Below the pieces are notes generated by a model. It was not told the DNA's origin. It made no database searches and saw only the letters and a list, made by a program, of their open reading frames with translations. This document shows positions 1 through 11,949 of a DNA stretch of 64,000 nucleotides, piece after piece (within the stretch, counting starts at the first letter, position 1; every line of letters begins with the position of its first letter). This stretch comes from Sapria himalayana (taxonomy: Eukaryota; Streptophyta; Magnoliopsida; Malpighiales; Rafflesiaceae), in contig JAREIK010000377.1 in the NCBI GenBank assembly GCA_029783825.1, forward strand, positions 386,243-450,242, given 5' to 3'. A program made the position numbers and the translations under genes.

Positions 1-728
1 AAATATGAAAAAAAGTATAAGAAGAATAAGAATAATAAAAAAAATAAGAAGAATAATAAATATAAACATAAAAAGAAGAAAAAGAAGAATAAGAAGAATA
101 AGAAGAAAAGAAATAATAAGTATAATAAGAATAATAAGAATAATAAAAATAATAAGAAGAATAAGAAGAATGAGAAGAATAAAAAGAATTAAAATAATAA
201 AAATAATAAAAAAAATTAGAAGACTAAAAAGGATATTAAAAATAACAAGAATAGGAAAAAAAAAGAAGTATATAAAAAATAAGAAGAATAAGAAGGTTAA
301 AAAGAATAAGAAAAAAAATAAGAATCAGAAAAAAAATAATAATAAGAATAATAATAAGAATAAAAAGAATAAGAATAAAAAGAAGAATAAAAAGAAAACC
401 AAAAATAATAAGAATAAGAAGAATAACAAAAATTTCAAGATTAAGAAGAATTAAAAGAATAATAAGAAAATAAAGAAATATAAGAATCAGAAGAATAAAA
501 AGAATAATAAGAACAATAAGAAGAATAAGAAAAATAAGAAGAATAAGAAGAATAAGAACAAAAGGAAAATAAAAATTAAAATAAAAATTAAAAGAAAAAT
601 AAAAAGAAAAAGAAGAATAACAAAAATTTGAAGATTAAGAAGAATAATAAGAATAATAAAAAAATGAAGAATCAGAAGAATAAGATGAATAAGAAGAATA
701 AGAACAAATAGAAGAAATAGAAGAAGAA

Positions 729-764
<36 letters not shown>

Positions 765-3700
765 GATCAAGTAGAATAAGGAAAATAAGAAAACTAAAAA
801 AAATAAGAAGAATCAAAAGAATAAGGAGAAAAAGAAAAATAAAATGGATTAAAATAATAAAAAGAATAAAAAGAATAAATGAATAAGAAGAATAACACGA
901 ATATAAATAATAAAAAAGAATATGAAAAATAAGAAGAATAAAAAGAATAAGAAAATTAAGAAGTAAATTAATAACAAGAAGGAAAAGAACTATAACACGA
1001 ATAAGAAGAATTAGAATAATAAGAAGAATAAGAATAATAATATGAATAAAAATAATTATAATAATAATAATAATAATAAATAAGAAGAATAAAAAAATAA
1101 GAAAACTATGAAGAATAAGTAGAATAAGAAGAAAAAGAAGAATATGGAGAATAAGTAGAATAAGAAGAAAAAGAAGAATATGGAAAATAAAAAGAATAAG
1201 AAGAATGAATGAATAATAAGAATATGAATAATAAAAAGATTAAGAATAAAAAAAATAAGAAGAATAGATTAAATAATAAGAATAAGATGAATAAAAAGAA
1301 TAATAAGAATAATAAGAATTAAAAGAATCAGAAGAATAATTCGATAATAAAATTAGAAGAATAAAATGAATAAGAATAATAAAAATAAAAATAATAAGAA
1401 ATAGAAAATAAGAAGAAAAAAAAGATTAAGAAGAATAAGAAGAATTAAAAGAATAAAAAAAATAAGAATCATAAAAAGAATAAGATTAATATGAAGAATA
1501 AGAAGAATAGGAAGCATTAAAAAAATAATATTAAGAAGAAGAACAAAAAGGAATAGAAGTATAAGAAAAATAAAAAAAATATGAAGACTACGAATAATAA
1601 TAAAAATATGAAGACTAAGAATAGTAAAAAAAATAAGAAGTCTAAGAAGAATAAGTAGGATAAAAAGAAAAAGAAGAATAAAAAAATAAAAATAATAAGA
1701 AGAATATGAAGAATAAAGGAATAATAAGAATAAGAATAATAAAAAGAATAAGAAGAATAAAAATGATCATAATAATAAGATGAATAAAAAATATATGAAG
1801 AATTAGAATTATAAAAAGAATAAAAAGAATAATATGAAAAAAAGAATTAAAAGAATAAGAATATTAAGAATAATTTAATAATAAGAAAATGAAGAATAAG
1901 GAGAATAGGCAGAATAAAAAAAATAAAAAAAAATAAGAAGAAATAAAAGAATATGAAAAATAAGAACTATAAGAAGAATAAGAAGAAAAAATATAATAAG
2001 AAGAATAAGAATAAAAAGATGAATAAGAATAATAAGAATGAAAATATGTATAAGAAGAATAAGAATAATTAGAAAAAAAAGAAGAATAAGAAGAATAAGA
2101 AGAATAAGAATAATAAGAATAATAAGAATAATAATATGACAAAGAATAAGAATAGTATGAAGAATAATAAGAATTAGATTAAAAAGAAGAACAATAAGAA
2201 TAAAAAGATTATAAAAAATAAAAAGAATAAAAAAAACAAAAAGAATATGAAGAATAAGAATAATAATAATAATAATAATAATAAGATGAATACAAAAAAG
2301 AAGAATTAGAAGAATAATAAAAATAATTAGAATAAGAAGAATAAAAAGAATATTAAGAATAAAAAGAAAAAGAAAAAAAATAATAATTCATAAAATAAAA
2401 AGAATAAAAAGAATAAGAACAATAATAAGAATAAGAGGAATAAAAAGAATAAAAAGAATACAAAGAATAAAAAGGATAAGAATAATAATAAGAATAATAA
2501 GAATACAAAAAATAAAAAATAAGAAGAATAAGAAGAATAAGATGAATAAGATGAATAAGAAGAATAAGAAGAATAAGAAGAATAATAAGAATAAAACAAT
2601 AAAAAGAATAAGAAGAATAAATAGCATAACAAGATAAGAAAAATAAAAATTTAAAGAACCATAAAAATAACAATAACAAAAAAAATATAAGATAAATAAA
2701 AAAATTAAAGATTAAGAAGAATTACAATAAAGATAAGAATAAGAAGAAAAGAAGTATCAAAAGTATAAGAATAATATAAAGAATATGACAAATATGAAGA
2801 ATATGAAGAATTAGTAGGATAAGAAGAATAAGAAGAATTTGAAGAATAAGAAAAATCAGAAGAATTAGAAGAATAAGTAGTATAATTAGAATAAGTAAAA
2901 TAAGTAGAATAAAAAGAATAAGAAGAATAAAAATAATACAAAGAATTAGAATAATATGAAATATAAAAATAATAAGAAGAATAAGTATAATAAGAAGAAT
3001 AAGAATAATTAGAAGAATATAAAAATTAAGAACAATAAAAGAATAAGAATAATAAGAATAATAAAATAAATAAGAAGAATAAGATGGATAAGAAGAATGA
3101 GAATAATTAGAATAATATGAAAATTAAGTAGAATAATTAGAAATAGAAGGTTAATAAGAATACACAAAATATAAAGAATATTTCGAATACAAATATTTAT
3201 AAGAATAAGAATAATAAGTTGAATAAGAAAAATAAAAATCATAAAAAGGATAGAAAAATAAAAAGGGAAAGAAGCATTAGAAGAATAAGAACAAAAAGAA
3301 TAATTATAACAATAAGATAATAAGGATAACAAGTATAAGAAGAAAAAAAAGAAAAAAATAAAGAGAAGAATAAGTACTAAAAGAAGAATAAAAATAATAA
3401 GAAGAATAATAAGAATAAGAAGTATAATAAAAATAAAAAGAATAAGATGAATAACAAAATTTTTAAGATTAAGAAAAATAAGAAGAATAATAAGAATATG
3501 ATGAAAAATAATAATCAAAAGATTAAGAATAATAATAATAATAATAATAACCAAAAGAATAAGAAAAATAAGAAGAATAAAAAGAATAAAAAAAAGAAGA
3601 ATAACAATAATTTGAAGATTGAGAAGAATAAGTATAATAATAATAATAAGAATAAAATGAAGAATTGGAAGAATAAGAAAAATAAGAAGAATAAGAAGAA

Positions 3701-4214
3701 CAAGAAGAAAAAGAAGAAATAGAAGAATAAGAAGAATAGTAATAATAAGAAGAATATGAAGAATAAAAATAATAATAAATAAGAAGAATAATAAAATAAG
3801 AAGACTAAAAATAATATGTAAAATAAGAAAAATATGGAGAATAAGAAGAATAAGAAGGATAAAAATAATAAAAATAATAAGAAGAATAAGAAGGATAAAA
3901 ATAATAAAAATAATAATAAGAATAACAAAAATTAGAAAAATTAAAAGAATAAGAAAAATAAGAACCATAAGAATAAGAATAATAATAAAGAATAAGAATA
4001 TTAATAATGATAAGAAGAACACGTAGGAAAAGAAGTATAAGTCAAATAATAAGAATAAGAAAAATAAGAATAATAAGAAGAATTAGAAGAATAAAAAGAA
4101 TAAGAAAAATAACAAGGCTAAAAAGAATAATAAGAATAAGTAGAATAAGAAGAATAAGAAGAATAAGAAGAATAAAAATAATAAGAATTAAAAGAATTAA
4201 AATATAATAAGAAA

Positions 4215-4247
<33 letters not shown>

Positions 4248-5290
4248 GAAGAATAAAGAGAATAAGAAGAATAAATAGGATAAGATGAATAAATAGAATC
4301 TAAAGAATATAAAGAATAATAAGAATAAAAAGAATAAAAAGAATAAAAAGAATAAATGAATAATAAGAATAAAAAGAATAGAAAGAATAAGAAGAATAAG
4401 AAAAATTAGAAAAATAAGAAGAATTAAAAGATTAAGAAAATTAAGAACCATACAAAGAATAAGAAGAATATGAAGAATAAAAAGAATACTAAAAAGGATA
4501 AGAAGAACAAGAAGGAAAATAAGTATAAGAAGAAAAAGAAGAATTATAATAATAAAATAAAATAAAAAAGAATAAGAAAAATACGAAGAATAATAATAAT
4601 AACAAGAAAAAAAGAAAAAAAAGAATAAGTAGACTAAGAAGAATAAAAATAATAAAACAATAAGAAGAATAACAAGAATAAGAAGAATAAGAAAAATAAG
4701 AAAAATAAGAAAAATAAGAAGAATAAAAAAAATAATAGAATAAGAAGAATAATAAAAATAAGATGATTAATAAGAATATGAAGAATTCAAATAATAAAAA
4801 GAATAAAAAGAATAAGAATAATATTAAGAATAAGAAAGGTAAGAAAAATATGAAGAATAAGAACAAAAAGAATAATAAGAAGAATAAGAAGAATAACAAG
4901 TATTAAAAAAGAAAAATGGAATGAACCATAAGAAGAACAAGAACAAACAAAAGAATAACAAGAATAAAGAAAATTGAAGATTAAAAAGGAGTTAAAATCA
5001 GAATAAGAAGAAAAAAAAATTAGAAGAATAAGAAAAATAAGAAGAATAAGAAGGAAAATAAGAATAAGAAGAATTAGAAGAATAAGAATAATTATAAGAA
5101 TTATAATAATAAGAAGAATAATAAAAATATGAAGAATAAGAAAAATAAGTAGAATAAAAATAATAAGAAGAATAAGAATTAGAAAAATAATAAGAAGAAT
5201 ATGAAGAATATGAAGAATTAGTACATTAAAAAGAATAAGAATATTTAGAATAATAAGAAGAATATGATGAATAAGAAGAATAAAAAAAAT
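1..5290. repeat. 5.3 kb degenerate AAG/AAT trinucleotide array
   Basis: The plus strand is built from AAG, AAT and AAAAAG-type triplets with units such as AAGAATAAGAAG repeated imperfectly throughout. C is nearly absent on this strand and T occurs mostly singly, so the strand is strongly purine-biased. Pure runs of (AAT)n occur near 733-762, 2257-2282 and 4215-4242. All reading frames here translate to Lys/Asn/Ile/Arg or Tyr/Ser/Phe/Leu low-complexity peptides and are by-products of the repeat. The array extends beyond the left window edge and stops at a CACTA-like terminus at 5298. Confidence 0.95.
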
Positions 5291-5297
5291 TAAAAGA

Positions 5298-6165
5298 CAC
5301 TAAAATAAAATATTGACTTAGCTAGGGAATTTTAGCTAGGGATCAATCCCTAGCTAAATTTCAATGAATTAGATAGGAAATAGCAAGGGATCTATGATTT
5401 TTTTAAAAAAATAGCAATGGATTAGCGACGGATTAGTGATGGAAAATTTTTCATAAATTCCGCTCAAGAAAAGTAGGTGATTTAGCGATGGATTAGCAAC
5501 GAAAAATTTTCGTAACTTTTGCTAAAGAAGAGCAAGGATTTTTGCGTTGGATTTAGCAACGAATTAGCAATGGAAAGTTTCGTAAATTCCGCTTTAGAAA
5601 AGTGGGGAATTTAGCGACGGAATATCCCTAGCTAATAAAAGCTTGAAATTAGCAACAAATTTAGTGGCAGATTTTTCCTATCTAATAAAACTTGTTATTT
5701 AGCGACGAGTTTACCGATAGAATTTTTCTAGCTAATAAAATTTGTAAATTAGTGAAGGCTTTAACGAGAGAATTTCCCTACCAAATAAAATCCTTGATTT
5801 ATGACGGATTTTGTGATGATTTTGTCCCTAGCTAATAAAATCCTTGATTTAGCAATGGATTTAGCAACGGATTTTCCCTAGCTAATAAAATCCTTGATTT
5901 AGCGATGGATTTTCTTTAGCTAATAAAATCTTTGATTTAGTGACGGATTTAGTGATGAATTTTCCATATCTAATAAAATCATTGATTTAGGGATGTATTT
6001 AGCGATAGATTTTTCCTTGCTAATATAATCTGTAATCTAGCGACGGATTTAGTGATGGATTTTCTCTAACTAATAAAATTAGTAATTTAGCTACGAATTT
6101 TGCGATGGAAAATGCTCATTTAGCTAGGGAATTATCCCTAGCTAAATGTGATTTTTATTGTAGTG
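5298..6165. mobile_element. Short non-autonomous CACTA element
   Basis: The left end reads CACTAAAATAAAATATTG and the right end reads TTTTTATTGTAGTG, whose complement is CACTACAATAAAAA, so the ends form the CACTA-type inverted terminus. Both ends continue into the palindromic block TTAGCTAGGGA/TCCCTAGCTAA. The interior is filled with a dozen or more variants of TTTAGCGACGGATTT and CCCTAGCTAATAAAAT, the classic subterminal repeats that bind the TNPA-type protein in the CACTA family. There is no coding region. The 3-bp flanks (AGA left, AAT right) do not match, so a target-site duplication is not proven. Confidence 0.75.
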
Positions 6166-6171
6166 AATGTG

Positions 6172-6672
6172 TCTTTGTTAGTTCCTGTATTATGTCATAC
6201 TATTGTTGGGAGCTTAACATATCTTACTATTACTCATCTTGATATTGTTTATATTGTTCATGTAGTTGATTTTTGCTTTATCTATATGAAATAATTATCT
6301 ATTTCTCTATCTTCAATTAAAGCAGAGTATTATGCTACGACATTTACTACAATAGAAATTATGTGGTTATGTTTGTTATTTGGATATATGAGAGTATTGC
6401 TTTCTCACTCTATTATTATATATTATGATTACAAGAGTGTTATTCAAATTATTCATAAATTAGTTATTAATGAATGAATCACGCACATTAAAATTGATTG
6501 TCACATTACACATTATCATCTCAAGTATGACACATCACTTTGTTTTTTTTTTGTTTTTTATCTTGCTTATAGCTTGTAAATTTCTTTATTAAGTTGTGTT
6601 CAAATTTTCATTCTCTATTTCTAGTTGACAAATTATCAATGCTTATAATTGGTGCACATGAGTTTGAGGGGA
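6172..6672 (+). pseudogene. Ty1/copia pol tail: end of RT and RNase H
   Basis: In plus-strand translation the series VGSLTYLTITHLDIVY (canonical VGSLxYLTxTRPDIxYAV) is followed by SSIKAEYYATTFTTIEIMW (canonical SSxEAEYxA) and then YYDYKSVIQI (canonical YCDNxSAxxIA), THIKIDCH (TKHIEIDxH) and a terminal LRGDAK-like segment. This is the copia RNase H domain in order. The usual tract between the RT tail and the SSxEAEY motif is deleted, and several in-frame stops are present. It begins within ten bases of the CACTA terminus at 6165, so its 5' part was replaced or displaced there. Confidence 0.8.
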
Positions 6673-6905
6673 TGCTAAATAACTATATATATATAGTCAT
6701 TTGTTAAATATGGACCTTGTATTTGAAGAATTAGTCTTCTGGGTGGTTAATCTAATTAATATCTTGTATTTAGGAAGTTGAATTACTCCACTTGTATAGT
6801 ATACCTGAATGGATGATTATGTTTAATTATTAAAATCAAATAAGTAAATCATAAATTATTATGTTCAATTTTTAGTTTTTCACACATATCACTTGTGTTG
6901 CTAGG
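6673..6905 (+). repeat. Possible polypurine tract and 3' LTR remnant of the copia element
   Basis: GAGTTTGAGGGGATG directly after the RNase H tail is the position where a copia polypurine tract and LTR start are expected. The following bases are AT-rich with a short TATATA run and no partner LTR is visible, so the assignment rests on position only. Confidence 0.3.
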
Positions 6906-7127
6906 TCGACATAGTTTTGCATATTTTCCCACTTAACTTTCCGCTGAGTCCCCATCAGTGGAGTGCCAACTCCAGTCTAAGCATATTAATGGACAGGCCA
7001 TCTGATGGCGATGGGCTAGTGTTGATGGCGGCCACTTTTGGAATGGTCCAGCAACCCGAGCCAAGGAGAGCCAGCTAGAGGCTGGTGCAATAGACATTGG
7101 TCTCTCTTAAATCTACTGTATCATAAT

Positions 7128-7672
7128 TATGACAATGATGATAGTAGTGATGATAGTTAAGGCAAGGCTAATGCCGAAGATGAGGAATACCTTGGAAGCC
7201 TATTCAGTAAGGGAAGATCCTGCAAGAGACAGTCTACTCCTCAATCTAAATCCTCTAAAAAGGTTCATTCGCTATCATATAATTTTCACATAGGTTTACA
7301 TTGTATTTCAACAAAAAGAATCCCACTACACTATAATATTTAAGCTTTCGTGTCTGGAACAATGTAGCTGTTAATAGAATTTTTGCAGCAACTTTGTTTT
7401 TTTGACCCAAGACACCTAAACATAATTTGTTATATGGGACCTATGATAGTGACAGCTAGTTGTATTATCAACTTCTACTTAATTATAAAAGGCTATTAAG
7501 TAATTCACTTTCTTTACTAGTATGCAATTACCAATAGTATTCTTTGATTTGTTCTTTTATCCAACAGCTGAAGCGATCACCAGCAGCAAATATCACTCAT
7601 AAAAAGAATGTGACAAGCAATGGCATAATAGATGACCAGTTGGTGTATGACTTGGGCCCATCAATTCTTTAA
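7128..7672 (+). pseudogene. Unidentified two-exon gene fragment (3' end), decayed
   Basis: Exon A (7128-7262) encodes an Asp/Ser-rich start, one TAA at 7158-7160, then AEDEEYLGSLFSKGR and a basic Ser-rich stretch ending SKSSKK. GT at 7263 could be a donor. A pyrimidine-rich tract ending CAG at 7565-7567 could be the acceptor. Exon B (7568-7672) continues in the same phase: LKRSPAANITHKKNV, then a tail ending DDQLVYDLGPSIL and a TAA stop. The phase-0 join, codon texture and GC content above the surroundings suggest a real coding past. I do not recognise the protein. It could be a captured host-gene fragment or part of another transposon protein. Confidence 0.4.
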
Positions 7673-9055
7673 TTCCCAATCTAAGACTAAAAGAGAAACT
7701 CATGGCTGAGGTCAGAATGCTTGTTTTATATTGTGCTAAAATACACACACATAAAAATGTCATCCATGTGCTTTATGTGTATATTCTAGCAAATATTGTG
7801 TGCTCAAGGGATACAATTTTTAATTTTTTAATAAATGATCTTTGCAATTTATAGAGTAATGATAAATGTGCCAAGGATTCAAAGTATTTTGGCCCATCAG
7901 ATTTTACGAGCACATATCTTCTAGAAAGCATAATTATTTTAAAAGTTTGAAAAAAACCTTCATGTTTCAAATATTAATTATAAAAGTTTGAAGTATGGAA
8001 TTATACGGAAGATCACAAAATAAATCAATATGATAAATAAAAAGGATGACTGATACAACATATCAAATACATTACTATCAGATAAGTGTAATTTAAATGG
8101 TATCTTATATTTATTTGAATTTTTTTATTTTTTAGATTCACAGATAAATATAGATTATCAAACTCATGTTGTCTGCTAGATGTTCGAAGATATTTTAGTG
8201 AATTTTATATTTTTTTATACGAGAAAAATAATTTTATCATTGTATGTACTATTAGGTTAATAATGGAATGCATGCATTTAATATTAATAAATATACTTAA
8301 TAGTTCATCTTTAATAGTTTATCTTTAATGAGCATAACAAATATATTAATAGCTAATTTGTTGTTAGATATATTATTAAATATGATACTAAATATTTTAT
8401 TTTGAATATGATAATTTTTAAAGATTTGCATTATGTACGTATATATGATAGGGTCATCACGAGGATATATAATATCAAAAAATTTTAAAATTTTTTGATC
8501 AAGTTTTCTATAGAATTTATATAGTGGGCTGTAAGTCATACAAAAGATATATCATCATGACTAGTCTAGATATTGAATGTCCTATATACCAGATTATTAT
8601 ATTACTTAAATTTATTAATTATTATTTATTTTTTAATTTATAATATTTAATAATATTATTCTTATATGTTGACCTAGGAATTAAATGATAAGTAGGAAGT
8701 ATGTATGTATGATATTGATAATTTTAACATCTTCCAAAAATCTAACCAGAAGACTCATGATGATAATTAGTTTGACCATGCTTAGCTCAGTTATGTTAGC
8801 CTAGGATCTAATGCATCATGCTTTTTGCTATATTTATTGGTATACTTTTTTAGGTGCATAATTTTGCATGTATTCTTATATGTATATATTTTTTTTATAA
8901 TATTTATATTGTGTTGATTATTCATTAATATTTTTAGTATTTTTATTATGTTAAAGTAAGTCTAAATTATATATTTTTTTTCTTAATTTTTGTTTATTAG
9001 GCATTTGAGTTTGTGTCAAAGTCATGAGAGAAAATATGATTTTGGCCTCGAATTT
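7673..9055. other. AT-rich intergenic stretch, nothing recognised
   Basis: Low-GC sequence with only short reading frames on the minus strand (about 65 and 80 codons) that resemble nothing I know. No terminal repeat, LTR motif or RNA gene was seen. Confidence 0.6.
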
Positions 9056-9059
9056 TTTT

Positions 9060-9655
9060 TTAGGTTATCATTTTTTGGTGGCCCAATTGGGCCATCGTGT
9101 CGTGCCCGGTATGGCCTAGTATGGTAACCCAGCAGTGTTAGGCATGACACGGCTTGAAAGTGCTGGCTCAGCATGACCTGTTAGCCTGACTCATACTTGA
9201 TTTGGCCTGGGTCGTGTCTGGGCTTGTTGAGTCATGCCAAGATGTGTTGGGTCATGCTTGGTCATTCTGGGATGTGCCAAGTGATGTTGGGATGTGTCGG
9301 GTTGTGCTGGATCATGCTGGGATGTGCTGGGTCATGCCAGAATGTGATGGGTCATGCTGAGACGTGTTAAGATGTTTTGGGTCGTGTTGGGACATGCCGA
9401 ATCATGCCGAGATGTGTCGGGACATGTTGGGTCATGCCGAGATGTGCCGGGACATGCTGAGTCTTGCCGAGATGTGCCGGGACATGCTGGGTCATGCCGG
9501 GACGTGCCGGGATGTTCCGGGACATGCTGGGATGTTTTGGGTCATGTTGGGACATGCCGAGTCATGCTGAGACGTGTCAGGATGTTCTGGGTCATGTTGG
9601 GACGTGCTAGGTCATGCCGAGACGTGTCGGGACATGCTAGGTCATTCCATTTTGG
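9060..9655. repeat. CATG-rich minisatellite with diverged leader
   Basis: From about 9215 to 9655 the sequence is a tandem array of 10-12 bp units of the type GGGACATGCTGGGTCATGCC and GAGATGTGCCGGGACATGCT, alternating ACATG and TCATG cores around GGG. The leader 9060-9215 carries diverged copies of the same words plus GGCCCAATTGGGCC. It is much richer in GC than the flanks. Open frames of 60-125 codons on both strands arise because the repeat lacks stops. Confidence 0.85.
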
Positions 9656-9715
9656 CCCATTCAAAATGAGATCATCCCAAATTCTAAATATATTTTTAAA
9701 ATTAAATGGCAATCC

Positions 9716-9752
9716 TAAATTAATTAATTAATTAATTAATTAATTAATTAAA
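9716..9752. repeat. (TTAA)n microsatellite
   Basis: Uninterrupted TAAT/TTAA units immediately after the end of the minisatellite tail. Confidence 0.9.
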
Positions 9753-9839
9753 TTAAAATTAATAGAATAGAAAAATAAAATTATTATCATAAGTAATAAC
9801 TCATAACTAAAAATGCATACAAATTATAAAATAACAAAC

Positions 9840-10170
9840 TTGTCTATCTATCTATCTATCTACATATTAATCTGTCTATCTATCATCTATCTATCAATTT
9901 GTATATATTTCTATTTGTCAATCTTTCTATATGACTATCTGTCCATATGCCTATATATCTATCTATCTGTCCAACTTTCTATATTTCTATCTGTCAATCT
10001 GTCTATATATCTATCTATCTACATTTATATTATTCAATAAATCTATCTATCTAACTAACTATCTATCTATCATTCTATTTGTCTATCTTTTTATTTATCT
10101 ATCTATCCTCTTGCCTATTTAAGTATCTTTCTATCTATATATTTATCTATTTATCTTTCTATCAGTCTAT
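9840..10170. repeat. (CTAT)n tetranucleotide array, degenerate
   Basis: CTAT/CTGT units run for about 330 bases with scattered substitutions. The SIYLSIY-type open frames here are repeat translation, not genes. Confidence 0.9.
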
Positions 10171-10172
10171 CT

Positions 10173-10990
10173 ATATAGGTATGCAAAAGCTTATTTTTAG
10201 TAGTGGCAGTGGTGGCGGCGATGGCAGTGGCTTAGTGTAAGCTACAGTGATGGCAGCAGCGGCAGTGAAAGCTACAACGATGGCAGCAGCAGCAAAAGCT
10301 GCAATATTATAGGTATACATATATACTGAGTATATATATGTACTTAGTATATATGTATGCATAATACTGCAGTTTATATGTACATATACTATAGTAATAT
10401 ATGTACGAGTGAAATACTAGTATATATGTACATATTAACTGCAGCAATATATATTTATCAAAACATAGTTTTTTTTAATATGTTGATTTGATTTGGTGGT
10501 TTAAATTTCGTATAGATATGGTACCGCATTGTTTCCCATACGAAACTTGTATAAGTGAAGACAGATTTCAACAAACATGATGCACTGTGACTCGGACAGC
10601 ATTTTCGCAATAGAAAGTTGGCGATCGGAGGAGCAGAGGGAGAGAGCAACGTCGATGCGTTGATAGATTATACTTTATAAAAAGTTAGGTAGATACATTG
10701 ATTAATACGATGTAATATAATTTTTATTATTTTTTTTATTTAAGTTATTTAAAATATTTTATTAGAATAAGTTATTAAATTAATTTTTTTTGTTTAATTT
10801 TAAATTTTCATTTATAGTTTTTGTTTTTATTAAATTTAATTTAAAAATATTAGATTATTTAATTAAATTTTTGTTGAAACTGTATGACAATCAACTTTAA
10901 TTATTGTTTGTTCATGTCAATAATAACTATTTTTATATATCTGTGAAATTTTTGTGTCTCCGAAGTTTTTGGGTAGAATTTTATCCTATT
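10173..10990. repeat. Tandem duplication, copy 1, with short GCN-rich tract
   Basis: Starts TATAGGTATGCAAAAGC, then a GGC/GCA-rich tract (about 10200-10308), then a TATATGTAC-rich segment, then a conserved block (about 10490-10700) containing GATATGGTACC, GTGACTCGGACAGC and AGGAGCAGAGGGAGAGAG, then AT-rich sequence. The same order recurs from 10991, so this is the first unit of a direct tandem duplication with a period of about 818 bases. No coding frame is shared by the two copies. Confidence 0.8.
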
Positions 10991-11945
10991 ATAGGTATGT
11001 AAAAACCTATTATCAGTAGTAGTAGCAGCGACAGCGGCGGCAGCGGCGGCAGTGGCGGTTGTAAAAGTGGTAGCGGCGGTAGTGGTAGCAGTGGTAGTAG
11101 TGGGGGCTATAGCAGTGGCAGCAGCGGTGGAAGAGGCAGCTGCAGGAGTGGCGGCAACGACCGTGGCTAGAGCAGCAGCTACACCGGAAGCAGCGTCAGC
11201 ACTGGAAGCAGCGGCAGCACCGGAAGTAGCGATAGCACCGGAAGCAGCGGCAGATGTGGCAGCGACAACAGCTACTGTGGTGGTAGCAATGGCAAGAGCG
11301 GCAGCATGAGCTGCAGCAATAGTACCAAATGAGGTATATACGTACGAATAAAGGCAGTATATACATACATATAATACTATAGTATTTTATGTACATATAT
11401 ACTGAGTATTTTGTATTTAGTTTATATGTACACATAATATTGTTATTTTTATGTACATATACTATAGTAATATATGTACGAGTGAAAGGCTAGTATATAT
11501 TTACATATGTACTACAGGATTATATATGTATCAAAACATAATTTTTTAATTATTTGACTGAGTGGTTTAAATTTCTTACAGATATGATACCATATTGTTC
11601 CTCATACAAAGCTTTTATAAGTGATGAGATTTTTTACTAGACATTACGTGTCATGACTCGGACAGCTTTGTCCCAGTAGAAAAATGATAATCAGAGGAGC
11701 AAAAGAAGAGAAAGCAACGTTAATGAATGGATATATTATATTTTATGCACTATCGGTAGATACATTGATGAATAAGATGAAATAATTTTTTTTTATTTTT
11801 TTGTTTCAATTATGTAAAATATTGAATTAGAATAAGATATTAAATGATTTTATTTTTTGTTTATTATAAATTGTTTATAGTTTCAATTTTTATTCAGTTT
11901 GATATAAAAATATTAAATTATTTAATTAAAAAATTTTAAAATAAA
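10991..11945. repeat. Tandem duplication, copy 2, with long GCN-rich tract
   Basis: Starts TATAGGTATGTAAAAAC and repeats the order of copy 1: a much longer GGC/GCA/GTA-rich tract (about 11020-11325), the TATATGTAC segment, and the block with GATATGATACC and TGACTCGGACAGC (about 11575-11770). An 85-codon Ala/Val-rich frame on the plus strand in the GCN tract is absent from copy 1 in that frame and is best seen as repeat translation. The right edge merges into CACTA-type subterminal repeats. Confidence 0.8.
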
Positions 11946-11949
11946 TTAA

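Noticed and set aside
5..4899. Many open frames rich in Lys/Asn/Ile/Arg or Leu/Phe/Ser/Tyr
   Set aside because: They are translations of a stop-poor trinucleotide array in all frames, with no domain and no codon structure.
7323..7345. CACTACACTATAATATTTAAG as a CACTA terminus
   Set aside because: No subterminal repeats, no partner terminus, and it lies within the putative intron of the 7128-7672 fragment.
9060..9655. CRISPR-like array
   Set aside because: Units are directly adjacent and degenerate, with no unique spacers, in a plant nuclear context.
9354..9731. 125- and 68-codon frames plus a minus-strand frame with repeated His-Ala-Glu-type units
   Set aside because: Tandem minisatellite units without stops, overlapping on both strands.
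9813..10122. Frames reading SIYLSIY repeats
   Set aside because: CTAT tetranucleotide repeat translation.
11052..11309. 85-codon Ala/Val-rich frame
   Set aside because: GCN/GTN repeat translation; the frame is not kept in the first copy of the duplication.
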